From Rufibacter sp. LB8 (GTDB taxonomy: Bacteria; Bacteroidota; Bacteroidia; Cytophagales; Hymenobacteraceae): DNA of 64,000 nucleotides. Where the stretch lies: contig NZ_JADALJ010000001.1 in NCBI RefSeq assembly GCF_014876185.1, positions 2,585,501-2,649,500 of the forward strand, read 5' to 3'. Below are positions 50,407-59,024 of this stretch, in pieces. How positions within the stretch are numbered: the stretch's first letter is position 1; every line of letters starts with the position of its first letter. The position numbers were made by a program, and so were the translations under genes. The notes below the pieces were generated by a model that ran no database searches, was not told the DNA's origin, and saw only the letters and a program-made list of their open reading frames with translations.

Positions 50407-51492
50407 TTATTGCACTTCGCCGGAAGGACGGGTAATTCTGGTGTTGGTTTTCACGGGTTCCCCGAAGTTGGGCGTGCCGTCTGTGTTCCAGGTGAATTTC
50501 TGCATGCGGGGGCTTCTGGCCGCGCCACAGCCTTCGCCGCTGAACGAGTTGGCGTGGTAGATAATCCAGTCCTCAGTGCCGTCCGGTGATTTGAAGAACC
50601 CGTTGTGCCCCGGCCCGAAGGCGTTGTTGTTGGCATTGGTCTTGAGCACGGGCGTGGGCGCTTTAATCCAGTCGTCGGGGTTCATGGGGTTGCCGTTGTC
50701 ACGCAGGGTCAGGCGGCCAAGGGCGTAATCATCGGTCCAGCAACCGCTGGCGGAATAAATCAAAAAGACTTTGCCGGCGGCGTTTTTGAGCACTTCCGGG
50801 CCTTCATTCACCAGACCGTTCATCTCCCAGTTCTGCGTAGGTCTGGAAATCATGACGCGGTCTCCCTCCAGGGTCCAGGGGTTGGTCATCTTGGCGATGT
50901 AGATTTGCTGCACGCCCGGGTTGTTGGTGCCTTCCCAGCCAGACCACACAAAATACATTTGCCCGCCGTGCTCCAGAATGGTGCCGTCAATGGCCCAACG
51001 GTCTGTGGTAGGCGCAATTTTGCCTTTGAACGTCCAGGAACCCGCGGTTGGGTCTGGTGATGCATTCTCAATTACGTACATGCGGTGGTTGGCGTCATTC
51101 CCGTCATCGGCGGCGAAGTACACATACCATTTCCCGTTGATCTGGTGCAGCTCAGGTGCCCAGATGTTCTTGGAGTATGCCCCGGAGGTCGGGGGCAGCC
51201 AGGCGGTGGTGAGTGGCGCCTTGGACAGCTGGCTCATGTGCTGCGTTTTGTAAATGCCCACCCGGTTGCCCAGCGTGTGCGTGTAATAATAGAAATTGCC
51301 GCTTTTTACCACCCACGGGTCAGCGCCGCTGGTCATGAGCGGGTTAGAAAACGTGGTCTCTGCGGGGACAGGCGGCGGAGGCGGCGGCGTGGAAATGGTG
51401 TGGTCGTCCTCGTCTGAAGACGAACAGCCCACCGTAAACAACACCCCCACCAAGAGGCTGTATAAAAACTTTTTTTGCATCATCTTCATCAT
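50407..51492 (-). CDS. GH43 lipoprotein (arabinanase/arabinofuranosidase-like)
   Basis: A 361-aa lipoprotein (lipobox FTVGCSSS) with a Pro-rich linker (STPPPPPPVP). GH43 catalytic residues: Asp in SGADPWVVKSG, Asp in DRWAIDGTILEH, Glu in LVNEGPEVL. Also IWAPELHQINGKWYVYFAADDG. It has several close Met starts (MMKMMQKK). It is a diverged paralogue of the enzyme at 47537. Follows the FG-GAP gene after a 586-bp gap. Confidence 0.9.
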   Translation of the reverse strand: MMKMMQKKFLYSLLVGVLFTVGCSSSDEDDHTISTPPPPPPVPAETTFSNPLMTSGADPWVVKSGNFYYYTHTLGNRVGIYKTQHMSQLSKAPLTTAWLPPTSGAYSKNIWAPELHQINGKWYVYFAADDGNDANHRMYVIENASPDPTAGSWTFKGKIAPTTDRWAIDGTILEHGGQMYFVWSGWEGTNNPGVQQIYIAKMTNPWTLEGDRVMISRPTQNWEMNGLVNEGPEVLKNAAGKVFLIYSASGCWTDDYALGRLTLRDNGNPMNPDDWIKAPTPVLKTNANNNAFGPGHNGFFKSPDGTEDWIIYHANSFSGEGCGAARSPRMQKFTWNTDGTPNFGEPVKTNTRITRPSGEVQ

Positions 51493-51856
51493 AAACTTCT
51501 AAGCCGATTTTCTTATTTCCTTCCCAACACCGCGTTCGCCCGAAAGGTGCTACCGCTGTATTCTTCCTTCTTTAACAAACACTTCACTGTGCCCGTCACT
51601 AAAATTCCTGGTGGTGACCAAGGCCACCGTGTGGGCATCTTTTACAAACAAGCTGCTGTAATATGCGCCTTCATGGGTGGGCACATTGGGCAAGGGGTAA
51701 CTGGTGTTGTAACAGTTTGTAGCGGTTCATCAAGGTCATGGCCTGCGCAGGTGGCCTCCGCCTGGCAATGTTTCTGTATTCGTATAAGACACTGAAGGTA
51801 TATCAGACTAAAAATTGAGGTTTTACTCAGGGCCATGCCGGGCTCAGAAGCAACTG

Positions 51857-51898
51857 GTTCTGTTTTCGGCCTCGTTTTCCCAAATAAGGCTGAAACTG
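51857..51898. repeat. Family A remnant
   Basis: CTGTTTTCGGCCTCG is followed by a decayed right arm AATAAGGCTGAAAC. Confidence 0.45.
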
Positions 51899-51973
51899 AG
51901 AAGGGTGCTTCTGGTGGACAATTGCTGATTTTTATTCCCTCGTGATTTTTGTCTGAGTTTGCGTTGGTGTGAG

Positions 51974-52016
51974 TTTCCGTTTTCGGCCTCATTTTCAGAA
52001 ATGAGCCTGAAAACGG
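51974..52016. repeat. Family A palindrome
   Basis: TTTCCGTTTTCGGCCTC... and ...GAGCCTGAAAACGG; last copy in the window. Confidence 0.85.
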
Positions 52017-52035
52017 CCTTGTCTATTTTAAAAAG

Positions 52036-52072
52036 AAAGGGAGGCTGCCCCCAAGTGGCGCAGCCTCCCTTT
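52036..52072 (-). terminator. Terminator after the FG-GAP gene
   Basis: 13-bp perfect stem AAAGGGAGGCTGC, 11-nt loop, T-rich on the minus side; 6 bp after the stop. Confidence 0.8.
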
Positions 52073-52078
52073 TATAAG

Positions 52079-53896
52079 TTATTGCACAATCAGGCGCTGT
52101 GTCTCCACGGCTCCGTTGGTATCACGAATCTGCAGCATGTACATACCTGGGGTTAAGTTCAGGTTGGCTTCACCGTCAACGGCTACGGTCTTTAACAGAC
52201 GGCCGTCTAGGGCGCTCACGTTTACCTGGTATTTCTTGCCATTGGTAAATTTGATGGCCACTCTGCCCGTTGAAGGGTTAGGGTACACTGCCATTTGCTT
52301 AGGCGCTCTCTCATCTCTCACGCTGGTGATAACGCCGTTGGTGATGGTGAGGCTTTTCATCATGAAAGGAGAACCGGCAAAGCTGTTATCCACGGCCTGT
52401 ACGCCTACGCGGTATCTGCCGTTAGGCAAGCCATTAATGGTCCAGCTCTTGTTCATTTGCACGTTGCCCATGCGCTGCAGCATCAATTTGCCAGAGGTGG
52501 TGTCTGCCATGGCATAAGAAAACGTTCTGCCGGTGGTCAGGTTCATCAAAAACAAGTTATAGGTCAAGCCTGCCTGTGGCGTGGTGGCGTCTACCGCGGC
52601 ATCCCAGCTAAAAGTCATGGCCCCACCGGTGCCGGCGGTCACGCGCAGGTTAGCAGGCGCAGCAGGGGCAGCGTTTACTGTGGTGGCAGGGTTTACCACA
52701 ATCATGGAAATCTGGCTGTTGAACGCGGTACCGGCCCCTTCAAAGTTGTTTCCGGAGAAACCGGTCAGCAACAAGTCAAGGTCAGAGTCGCCGTCAATAT
52801 CTGCCACTTCAATGGAGCTCTCAGAAACGCCCGGGAGTTTGTCATTGTTGGTCATGGGTGCAAACGTGCCGTTGGTATTCAGGAAAATAGCGGTGGCTTG
52901 TCTGTTTAGGTCACCGGCCCAACCGGTCACTATAATATCCAGGTCGCCGTCATTGTCCCAGTCAGCAAATTTGCCGCCGTCCCCTACGCTGATTTGTCTG
53001 AACCTTGTGAACGTAGTGGCTTCTGCGAATACGCCGTTGGTGTTTTTGTACAGGCGGTACACGTCATCACTGTCTTCACCGGTGCCTTGGTAACCGTCTC
53101 CGTTCAGTAACATATCCAGGTCACCGTCTCCGTCATAGTCACCCCAGGTGGCAGAGCCGAAACCTTTTTGCTTCAGGCCCAAGTCACGCACGGCAAAGGT
53201 GCCGTTGGTGTTCACAAACATTTTGGAGAAGCGCGTGCGGTTGTTCTCATCATACGCGTTCACAAACAGGTCCAGGTCACCGTCATTGTCAAAATCCACC
53301 ACAGAAACCTGCGGGTCAATAAACGCGAAGTTGTCAAACTGCTCAGACACGGTAAAACCGCCCTGTTTGTCATTCATGTACAGCACGCTTCGGCCAATGT
53401 TGGCGTTGGAGAACGAGTAAATGTCTTGGTAGCCGTCATTGTTCAAATCTGCGAAGCCTACGTTTGGCGCGCTGGCGGCAAAATCTGGGTCAACGGTCAT
53501 GGGCGTGAACGTGCCGGTACCATTGGAGGTGTACAGTGCAGAATAACCGTTGGCCGCAAAACCTGCCTGCACCATGTCCAGTTTTCCATCACCGTTGATG
53601 TCACCCCAATCTATAGTAGCCATACCGCCACCCATAAAGGGAGATTCTACGGCCGTAAACACCCCAGAGCCGTTATTAAGGTACAACTGCTTGATGCGGG
53701 TCCAGACACCGTCCACCTGAGGGCCATCGCCGCTCAGGAAAATATCCAGGTCGCCATCACTGTCCACATCCACCACAGAGATGTCAGCGTGCTGCACCCC
53801 ACCGGAGTTGAGGTTTCTAAGGGTGAATGACTGGGCCGAGGCACTGGTGTACCCCAGAAGACCCAGACACAAAAGAAATGGTAATTTTTTTTTCAT
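52079..53896 (-). CDS. T9SS-exported FG-GAP/VCBS seven-repeat protein, putative surface glycan-binding protein
   Basis: A 605-aa protein with signal peptide (LPFLLCLGLLGYTSASAQ). Seven Ca-binding-like repeats (DVDSDGDLD, DINGDGKLD, DLNNDGYQD, DFDNDGDLD, DYDGDGDLD, DWDNDGDLD, DIDGDSDLD) predict a seven-blade propeller. An Fn3-like domain (APAAPANLRVTAGTGGAMTFSWD) and a T9SS type A sorting domain (MAVYPNPSTGRVAIKFT ... GMYMLQIRD ... QRLIVQ) follow. It is encoded directly after SusD, where SusE/F-type binding lipoproteins usually lie. Role as a glycan binder is inferred from position. Confidence 0.85.
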   Translation of the reverse strand: MKKKLPFLLCLGLLGYTSASAQSFTLRNLNSGGVQHADISVVDVDSDGDLDIFLSGDGPQVDGVWTRIKQLYLNNGSGVFTAVESPFMGGGMATIDWGDINGDGKLDMVQAGFAANGYSALYTSNGTGTFTPMTVDPDFAASAPNVGFADLNNDGYQDIYSFSNANIGRSVLYMNDKQGGFTVSEQFDNFAFIDPQVSVVDFDNDGDLDLFVNAYDENNRTRFSKMFVNTNGTFAVRDLGLKQKGFGSATWGDYDGDGDLDMLLNGDGYQGTGEDSDDVYRLYKNTNGVFAEATTFTRFRQISVGDGGKFADWDNDGDLDIIVTGWAGDLNRQATAIFLNTNGTFAPMTNNDKLPGVSESSIEVADIDGDSDLDLLLTGFSGNNFEGAGTAFNSQISMIVVNPATTVNAAPAAPANLRVTAGTGGAMTFSWDAAVDATTPQAGLTYNLFLMNLTTGRTFSYAMADTTSGKLMLQRMGNVQMNKSWTINGLPNGRYRVGVQAVDNSFAGSPFMMKSLTITNGVITSVRDERAPKQMAVYPNPSTGRVAIKFTNGKKYQVNVSALDGRLLKTVAVDGEANLNLTPGMYMLQIRDTNGAVETQRLIVQ

Positions 53897-53983
53897 AAAG
53901 CTGATTTTAGGTGTGGGAATGAATTAAACGTATAAAATGGGTGAACCTTAGAGCGTTTGAGCGCCCCAAGGTTCACCGGTAAA

Positions 53984-55525
53984 TTACCAGTTTGGATTTT
54001 GATCCAGGTTTTGGTTGATGTCCAAGTCCAGTTGTGGAATAGGCAGAAACTCGTGCTTGCCTACCTGAAAATTGGCGAAGCCCGGATCACGCGGCGCCAA
54101 TAACGGCCCCAGGTCGCCCCAACGGGCCAGGTCATTCCAGCGGTGGCCTTCCCCAGACAGTTCCGTGATGCGCTCATGCTTGAGTTGGTTAAGGAACCGG
54201 AGCTGGTCTAGTCCTGGCATGGCCGTGGAGAGCGGCTGTAGCTTGGCTCTTTGGCGCACACGGTCCACATACTGGTAGGCGGTAGCCGGGCCGCTGGTAG
54301 CATTGATGGCTTCTGCGTACATCAACAGCACGTCTGAGTACCTGATGAAGCGCCAGTTGTTAGGCGAACGGTAGCCCTCTACGTCTTTCCAGTGGTCGTT
54401 CTGGAACTTTCTGAACCATACCCGTTTGTTGTTGGAGCCAAATCTGCTTCTGAACGTTCTGCCATATACCATTGAAAAAGACGGCCCTCTCGCATCTGTG
54501 GAATCATAGATAAACGAAGCCTCCAGGCGCGGGTCACGGGTATCCATGGTGGTGCGCTCTTGCAGGAACTCACGGGTTACCCAGCGGTGCGCCTCCCCAT
54601 CTGACCAACCAATGCCCGACGGCGCCCAGAACTGTGCAATGGAGGTACCATAGTTCAGTTGGTCTGTTCTAGGGTCTGTGTCATCATCATGGTTCTCCGT
54701 GGGGTTTTCAGCGAACTGAATCTCAAACACTGACTCTTTGTTGTTCTCGCGGTTAATCAAGAAGTTATCTCGATAGTCCTCCATCAAGCCATAGATGTTG
54801 CGGCCGTCTTCTTCTACCAGCCATTTCAAGGGCGGCAAGGCCTGGGCATATTTCTTTTGCTGCATGTAAGTTTTGGCCAGCAAGGCGTACGCGGCTCCTT
54901 TGGTGGCGCGGCCAAGATCTGCATCATTGGGATACACGGCAGGCAGCGCGGCGGCGGCCTCAGACAAGTCTTTTTCTACCTGCGCCCATACTACCGCCTG
55001 CGGCGACGTGGGAGGCATATCTGTGGGTTTAGGCGTTGACAGCATCAAGGGCACGTTGCCCCAAAGACTGGCCAGGTGGTAGTAATAGAAGGCGCGCATA
55101 AACTTGGCTTCGCCCAGCAAACGCTGCTTCAATGGCTCATTCATGGCAATGGCCGGTACGTTGTCCAGCACCTGGTTAGCGCGGTTTATGCCAACGTACA
55201 TGTCATACCACACCGCCACCACATCACCAAAATTGTAGTCTGGTTGAATGAACTTGTCCATGGCGTTGGCCAAAGCCCCACCGGCACCCGGGCTGTTGCT
55301 CAACCCCTCATCTGACCTGATCACGGTCAAAAATGGTAACCACCGTGAGGGCCCACCCCGGTGCAAGGTGCTGTAAATGGCATTCACGCCCAGCTCTGCA
55401 TCGGCGCTGGTTTTCCAGAAAGACTCAATGGTGGCCGAGTTGGGGTTCTCTATATCCAGGTCATTCTCACAGCCTGAGAAAACAAGCGTGGCTGCGGCAA
55501 ATGTGTATAGGAAGACTCTTTTCAT
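53984..55525 (-). CDS. SusD/RagB-family outer-membrane glycan-binding lipoprotein
   Basis: A 513-aa lipoprotein from MKRVFLYTFAAATL (lipobox VFSGCEN). SusD signatures: DLDIENPNSATIESFWKTSADAELGVNAIYS, an N-terminal TPR-like core (RLLGEAKFMRAFYYYHLASLWGNVPL; KGAAYALLAKTYMQQKKYAQAL), and a C-terminal RFIRYSDVLLMYAEAIN with the final FLPIPQLDLDINQNLDQNPNW. It forms the lid of the SusC importer encoded 26 bp upstream. Substrate specificity is not readable. Confidence 0.95.
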   Translation of the reverse strand: MKRVFLYTFAAATLVFSGCENDLDIENPNSATIESFWKTSADAELGVNAIYSTLHRGGPSRWLPFLTVIRSDEGLSNSPGAGGALANAMDKFIQPDYNFGDVVAVWYDMYVGINRANQVLDNVPAIAMNEPLKQRLLGEAKFMRAFYYYHLASLWGNVPLMLSTPKPTDMPPTSPQAVVWAQVEKDLSEAAAALPAVYPNDADLGRATKGAAYALLAKTYMQQKKYAQALPPLKWLVEEDGRNIYGLMEDYRDNFLINRENNKESVFEIQFAENPTENHDDDTDPRTDQLNYGTSIAQFWAPSGIGWSDGEAHRWVTREFLQERTTMDTRDPRLEASFIYDSTDARGPSFSMVYGRTFRSRFGSNNKRVWFRKFQNDHWKDVEGYRSPNNWRFIRYSDVLLMYAEAINATSGPATAYQYVDRVRQRAKLQPLSTAMPGLDQLRFLNQLKHERITELSGEGHRWNDLARWGDLGPLLAPRDPGFANFQVGKHEFLPIPQLDLDINQNLDQNPNW

Positions 55526-55551
55526 ATTCTTAATTTCTAAATAAGAATTCA

Positions 55552-58500
55552 TTAAAATTCTAATTGCATGCCAAACGAGAAGATGCGGTTAGACGGCCAG
55601 TTACCGGCGTCAAAGCCTCTTTCCTGTATGCCGTTGCCCACTACGTCTGGGTCTAAACCATCATAGTCTGTGATGGTCAACAAATTCTGCCCGCTCACAA
55701 ACAATCTGGCCGTCTGCACCCCTACCCGGTTGGTGAGCGCGGTAGGAATAGCATACCCCAACTCAATGTTCCGGAGGCGTACATAAGACCCGCTTGACAA
55801 CCATCTGTCACTGCCAAAAACGGCGTTCTGGGTAAGCCCGGGGTCTCCTTCATTAATCCCAATTCTTGGGTCAGTGGTGTTAGTGTTGTCTGGCCGCCAC
55901 GGGTTCACGTCTCTCCGGAAGTTGGTGTTCTGGTAGCTGTCCAGCACTTGGCGCACCCCGTTGAACACCTGGTTCCCAAACACCCCAATTAGCTGCACAT
56001 TCACAGTAAATCCTTTGTAGGCGGCGTTGAACTGGGCACCGGTCTGCAAGGTGGGCCAAGGAGAACCCACAAAGGCACGGTCATCGTCGGTGATTTGACC
56101 ATCTCCGTTCACGTCAATAAATCTAATATCACCGGGTTTGGCGTTTGGCTGGATAATAGTGCCGGCGGCGTTTTTGTAAGTGTCAACCTCTGCCTGGCTT
56201 TGGAACAGACCATCGGTCTTCAGCAAGAACCATTCGCCCAGGGAGCGTCCCACTTGCGTACGCGTGATGCCCGTCTGGATGTAGTTTCTTCCTTCGCCTT
56301 GGTTGCCCACGCTTTCCACTTTGTTCTTGATGGTAGTGGCATTGGCCGAGATATCCCATTTCAACGCGTTCTTGTTGTTGCGGTAGGTCACGCCAATCTC
56401 AAAACCGGTGTTTCTGATTGAGCCGGCGTTCACGGGCGGGTTACCATTCAAGTTGCCCAAATACCCTGGCAAGGGCAGGTTGGTCAGCAGGGCATCTTTG
56501 GAAAGGGAATTGTAGGCACTGAATTCAATGGAAATTTGGTTGTTGAGCAAGCTGGCGTCAAACCCTATGTTTTTGACAATCCGGTTTTCCCAGCGCAAAT
56601 CTGGGTTCACCAGTCGGGCTTGGTAACCGCCCACAAACGGGGTTTGGCTGGATCCAAAAATAGCTCTGGGCGCTAAGTTCAGGAACCCGATATAATCCCA
56701 GGAGCCCAATGGCACAATGCCCAACTCACCGTAAGAGGCGTTTATCTTCAGGTCAGACACCCAGTCATTGGCAAAGAAACTTTCCTCGCTCACGCGCCAT
56801 GCCGCCGAATAAGATGGGAAGAAACCGGTTCTGTACGACCGCCCAAACCTGGAATCCTGGTCTACTCTACCCGTGAAGGTGAACAGGTATTTATCTTTGT
56901 ACACATAGTTCAACCGGCCCAAATAGCCAATATTGCGGTAGTTGGCCGGAATGCCGCCGCCCGTACTGGACGTACCTATAGCAGACCCAATGGTAGTAAA
57001 ATACTGCCCGTTGTAGATGGAAAGCGTGTCACGGCCGGCAATGGTTTCTTCTCTTATAATAGACTGTTGCGTGTAGCCCACTACCCCATCAATGTGGTGT
57101 CCACCAAAGTCTTTGTTGAAATTGAGCGTATGGTCAAATTTGGTATTCAGGAACCGGGAGCGGTTCTCCCGCACGCTGCTGGGCACATCTGGTCTCTGGT
57201 ACTGGAACCGTCCTACTTCTGTGATGGTGTTCACGTAGTCAAAGCTCACCTCTAAACCGGCGTCAAACTTATAACTCAACCACTCGGTCAGTTTCACATC
57301 TACAAAGCCGTTGCCCACCAGCTTGGCGAAATTACTGCTCCGGCGCCACAGGTCATTAATGGCTAAGGAGTTCCAGGCAAAAGACCGGGCGTTGTCTGTA
57401 CCGTAAGACCAACCTTCTGGGTTGTAGACAGGATCTACGAACTCAATGCCCTTGATAGGTTGAACAGGTAACAGTTGCGGCAGATCATAGAAAGGGTTGC
57501 CCTCAGCCGGGTTCTTGGTATTGGTGTTGGTAAGCAAAAGGTTCTCGCCAAAGCTCACGCGGCCTCTCTTGCCGCGGGTGTTCACCCTAAAGCTCCCGCG
57601 GTCAAACGAGTGCCCTTTTAAAACGCCTTGGTTGGAGAAATAACTTCCAGACAAAAGGTAGGTACCGTTTTCACTTCCTCCAGACAAAGTCACGTTGTAG
57701 TCTTGGGTGTTGCCTACTCTGATCATTTCGTCTTGCCAGTCTGTGTTCACCGTAGCGTTGAACGGCTCGGAAATACTGACAGGGATTGGCCTCCCTGAAT
57801 TTTGGTATTGCTGGCGTTGCAGGGCTGCAAATTCTGTACTGTTCATCATGTCCCAGCGCTTAGGAATCTCCTGCATGCCGTATTTGGCGGAGAGACTCAC
57901 TTTAGCTGGACCGTTTTTGCCTTGCTTGGTGGTGATGATGATAACGCCATTGGCCGCGCGCGAACCGTAAATAGCCGCCGCTGAGGCATCTTTCAGGACC
58001 TGCATGGTCTCAATGTCATTTGTATTAATGGTGGAGTTGGCATCTGACAACATACCGTCAATGACATACAATGGGTTGGTGTCTGTAAAACTGGCTGCTC
58101 CGCGTATCTCAACTACCGCTCCCTGACCCGGGGCGCCACCGTTCCGCACGGTTACGCCTGGCGTCAAGCCTTGAATAGACTCAGCTACTGAATTAGCGGT
58201 TATCCTGTTAGCTTCAGCGGGATTAATCACTGAAACCGCGCCCGTTAAATCTTTCTTTCTGACGGTCTGGTACCCAATCACCACTACTTCATTCAAGGTC
58301 TGGTCATCTGTGGCCAAGGTCACGTTGATGGTGGACCGTGCACCAATGGGCACTTCCTGTGACACGTACCCAACATAAGAGAAGACCAGCGTACCGGTTT
58401 CCTGGGCTGGAGTGAGGGCAAGGGAATAGGCGCCGTTCACATCTGTAGAAGAGCCGTTGCTGGTGCCTTTCACCATGACCGTCACGCCGGGCAATGCCTC

Positions 58501-58677
58501 ACCTTGCGCACCTACCACGGTGCCGGTCACAGTCCTGGTTTGCGCCCATGCAGGTTGCGCCACTGCCCCAAACAGCAAAAAGGCGACTAGCAGAAACAGC
58601 CACTTTTTATGCTCCGCCATCTGCAAAGAGGCGGCCTGAGGCTGGTGCATAGGGAGTGTAAGTAGATTTCCTTTCAT
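55552..58677 (-). CDS. SusC/RagA-family TonB-dependent glycan importer
   Basis: A 1041-aa protein from MKGNLLTLPMHQ; 62 more codons are open upstream but cross the operator and are not credible. Signal peptide (WLFLLVAFLLFGAVAQPAWAQ), carboxypeptidase-D-like domain (VTGTVVGAQGEALPGVTVMVKGTSNGSSTDVNGAYSL), TonB-box region (LNEVVVIGYQTVRKKDLTGAVS), plug (GLTPGVTVRNGGAPGQGAVVEIRG) and a 22-strand barrel ending SFGMQLEF. It is the first gene of the leftward operon and lies under a LacI-type operator at 58789. Confidence 0.95.
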   Translation of the reverse strand: MKGNLLTLPMHQPQAASLQMAEHKKWLFLLVAFLLFGAVAQPAWAQTRTVTGTVVGAQGEALPGVTVMVKGTSNGSSTDVNGAYSLALTPAQETGTLVFSYVGYVSQEVPIGARSTINVTLATDDQTLNEVVVIGYQTVRKKDLTGAVSVINPAEANRITANSVAESIQGLTPGVTVRNGGAPGQGAVVEIRGAASFTDTNPLYVIDGMLSDANSTINTNDIETMQVLKDASAAAIYGSRAANGVIIITTKQGKNGPAKVSLSAKYGMQEIPKRWDMMNSTEFAALQRQQYQNSGRPIPVSISEPFNATVNTDWQDEMIRVGNTQDYNVTLSGGSENGTYLLSGSYFSNQGVLKGHSFDRGSFRVNTRGKRGRVSFGENLLLTNTNTKNPAEGNPFYDLPQLLPVQPIKGIEFVDPVYNPEGWSYGTDNARSFAWNSLAINDLWRRSSNFAKLVGNGFVDVKLTEWLSYKFDAGLEVSFDYVNTITEVGRFQYQRPDVPSSVRENRSRFLNTKFDHTLNFNKDFGGHHIDGVVGYTQQSIIREETIAGRDTLSIYNGQYFTTIGSAIGTSSTGGGIPANYRNIGYLGRLNYVYKDKYLFTFTGRVDQDSRFGRSYRTGFFPSYSAAWRVSEESFFANDWVSDLKINASYGELGIVPLGSWDYIGFLNLAPRAIFGSSQTPFVGGYQARLVNPDLRWENRIVKNIGFDASLLNNQISIEFSAYNSLSKDALLTNLPLPGYLGNLNGNPPVNAGSIRNTGFEIGVTYRNNKNALKWDISANATTIKNKVESVGNQGEGRNYIQTGITRTQVGRSLGEWFLLKTDGLFQSQAEVDTYKNAAGTIIQPNAKPGDIRFIDVNGDGQITDDDRAFVGSPWPTLQTGAQFNAAYKGFTVNVQLIGVFGNQVFNGVRQVLDSYQNTNFRRDVNPWRPDNTNTTDPRIGINEGDPGLTQNAVFGSDRWLSSGSYVRLRNIELGYAIPTALTNRVGVQTARLFVSGQNLLTITDYDGLDPDVVGNGIQERGFDAGNWPSNRIFSFGMQLEF

Positions 58678-58788
58678 AGAATAGTGTTTGATAGAATGCG
58701 TGCCACCACCGATTAACCTGTAACTAGCAGGTGAAGGATTTGCTAAAAACGACCTAACCGAATGCCAAATCGTCAATTCACCCCAGTT

Positions 58789-58804
58789 ACGTAATCGATT
58801 ACGT
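58789..58804. promoter_or_regulatory. LacI-type operator upstream of susC
   Basis: Perfect 16-bp palindrome ACGTAATCGATTACGT, 112 bp from the SusC start. Central CG pair as in LacI/GalR operators. Confidence 0.75.
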
Positions 58805-58974
58805 TGCATATTTAGTAATACAGATAGGCATTTCCTAATAACTAGTAAGATTTTTAATGCCATATTTTTAAACCTTGTTAATTATTTACCTTGTAAAAGG
58901 CCTATTTGGAAAGCAAAATGCGTTTTATGGTATTTTTATTGAAAAATATTCAATTGATATATTCAACAAGCAGC

Positions 58975-59006
58975 TTGGATACGATTAAAAATAAACTATA
59001 TATTTA
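58975..59006 (+). promoter_or_regulatory. Promoter of the LacI-family gene
   Basis: TTG (58975-58977), 21 nt, TATATTTA (58999-59006), one base from the consensus. The operator follows at once, so a bound repressor would block it. Confidence 0.55.
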
Positions 59007-59007
59007 C

Positions 59008-59019
59008 GTAATCGATTAC
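59008..59019. promoter_or_regulatory. LacI-type operator at the regulator's own start
   Basis: Palindrome GTAATCGATTAC, 5 bp before the ATG; same core as the site at 58789. Suggests autoregulation. Confidence 0.75.
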
Positions 59020-59024
59020 ATCTT

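Larger units (their letters stand above)
51493..52078. other. 586-bp gap within the glycan locus
   Basis: Holds a decayed family A copy (51857), a good one (51974) and a terminator (52036). The rest shows no gene or clear signal; an unsupported plus-strand frame at 51475 looks like chance. Confidence 0.65.
58678..59024. promoter_or_regulatory. Divergent control region of the glycan locus
   Basis: 347 bp between the divergent SusC and LacI starts. It is AT-rich and contains two operator palindromes and the LacI promoter. No other gene is seen. Confidence 0.7.

Noticed and set aside
51475-51795. 106-codon plus-strand frame in the 586-bp gap
   Set aside because: Its start overlaps the GH43 N-terminus on the other strand and the product has no recognisable feature.
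9699-52016. Family A repeats as a CRISPR array
   Set aside because: The copies are single, kilobases apart, and have no regular spacers or cas genes nearby.
9699-52016. Family A repeats as ordinary Rho-independent terminators
   Set aside because: Most have no T-run, several lie after a separate good terminator (11656, 15172, 44427), and one lies inside an operon. Only the copy at 13639 has a clear T-run.
58678-58863. N-terminal extension of SusC by 62 codons
   Set aside because: It would translate the LacI-type operator; the signal peptide fits the ATG at 58677.
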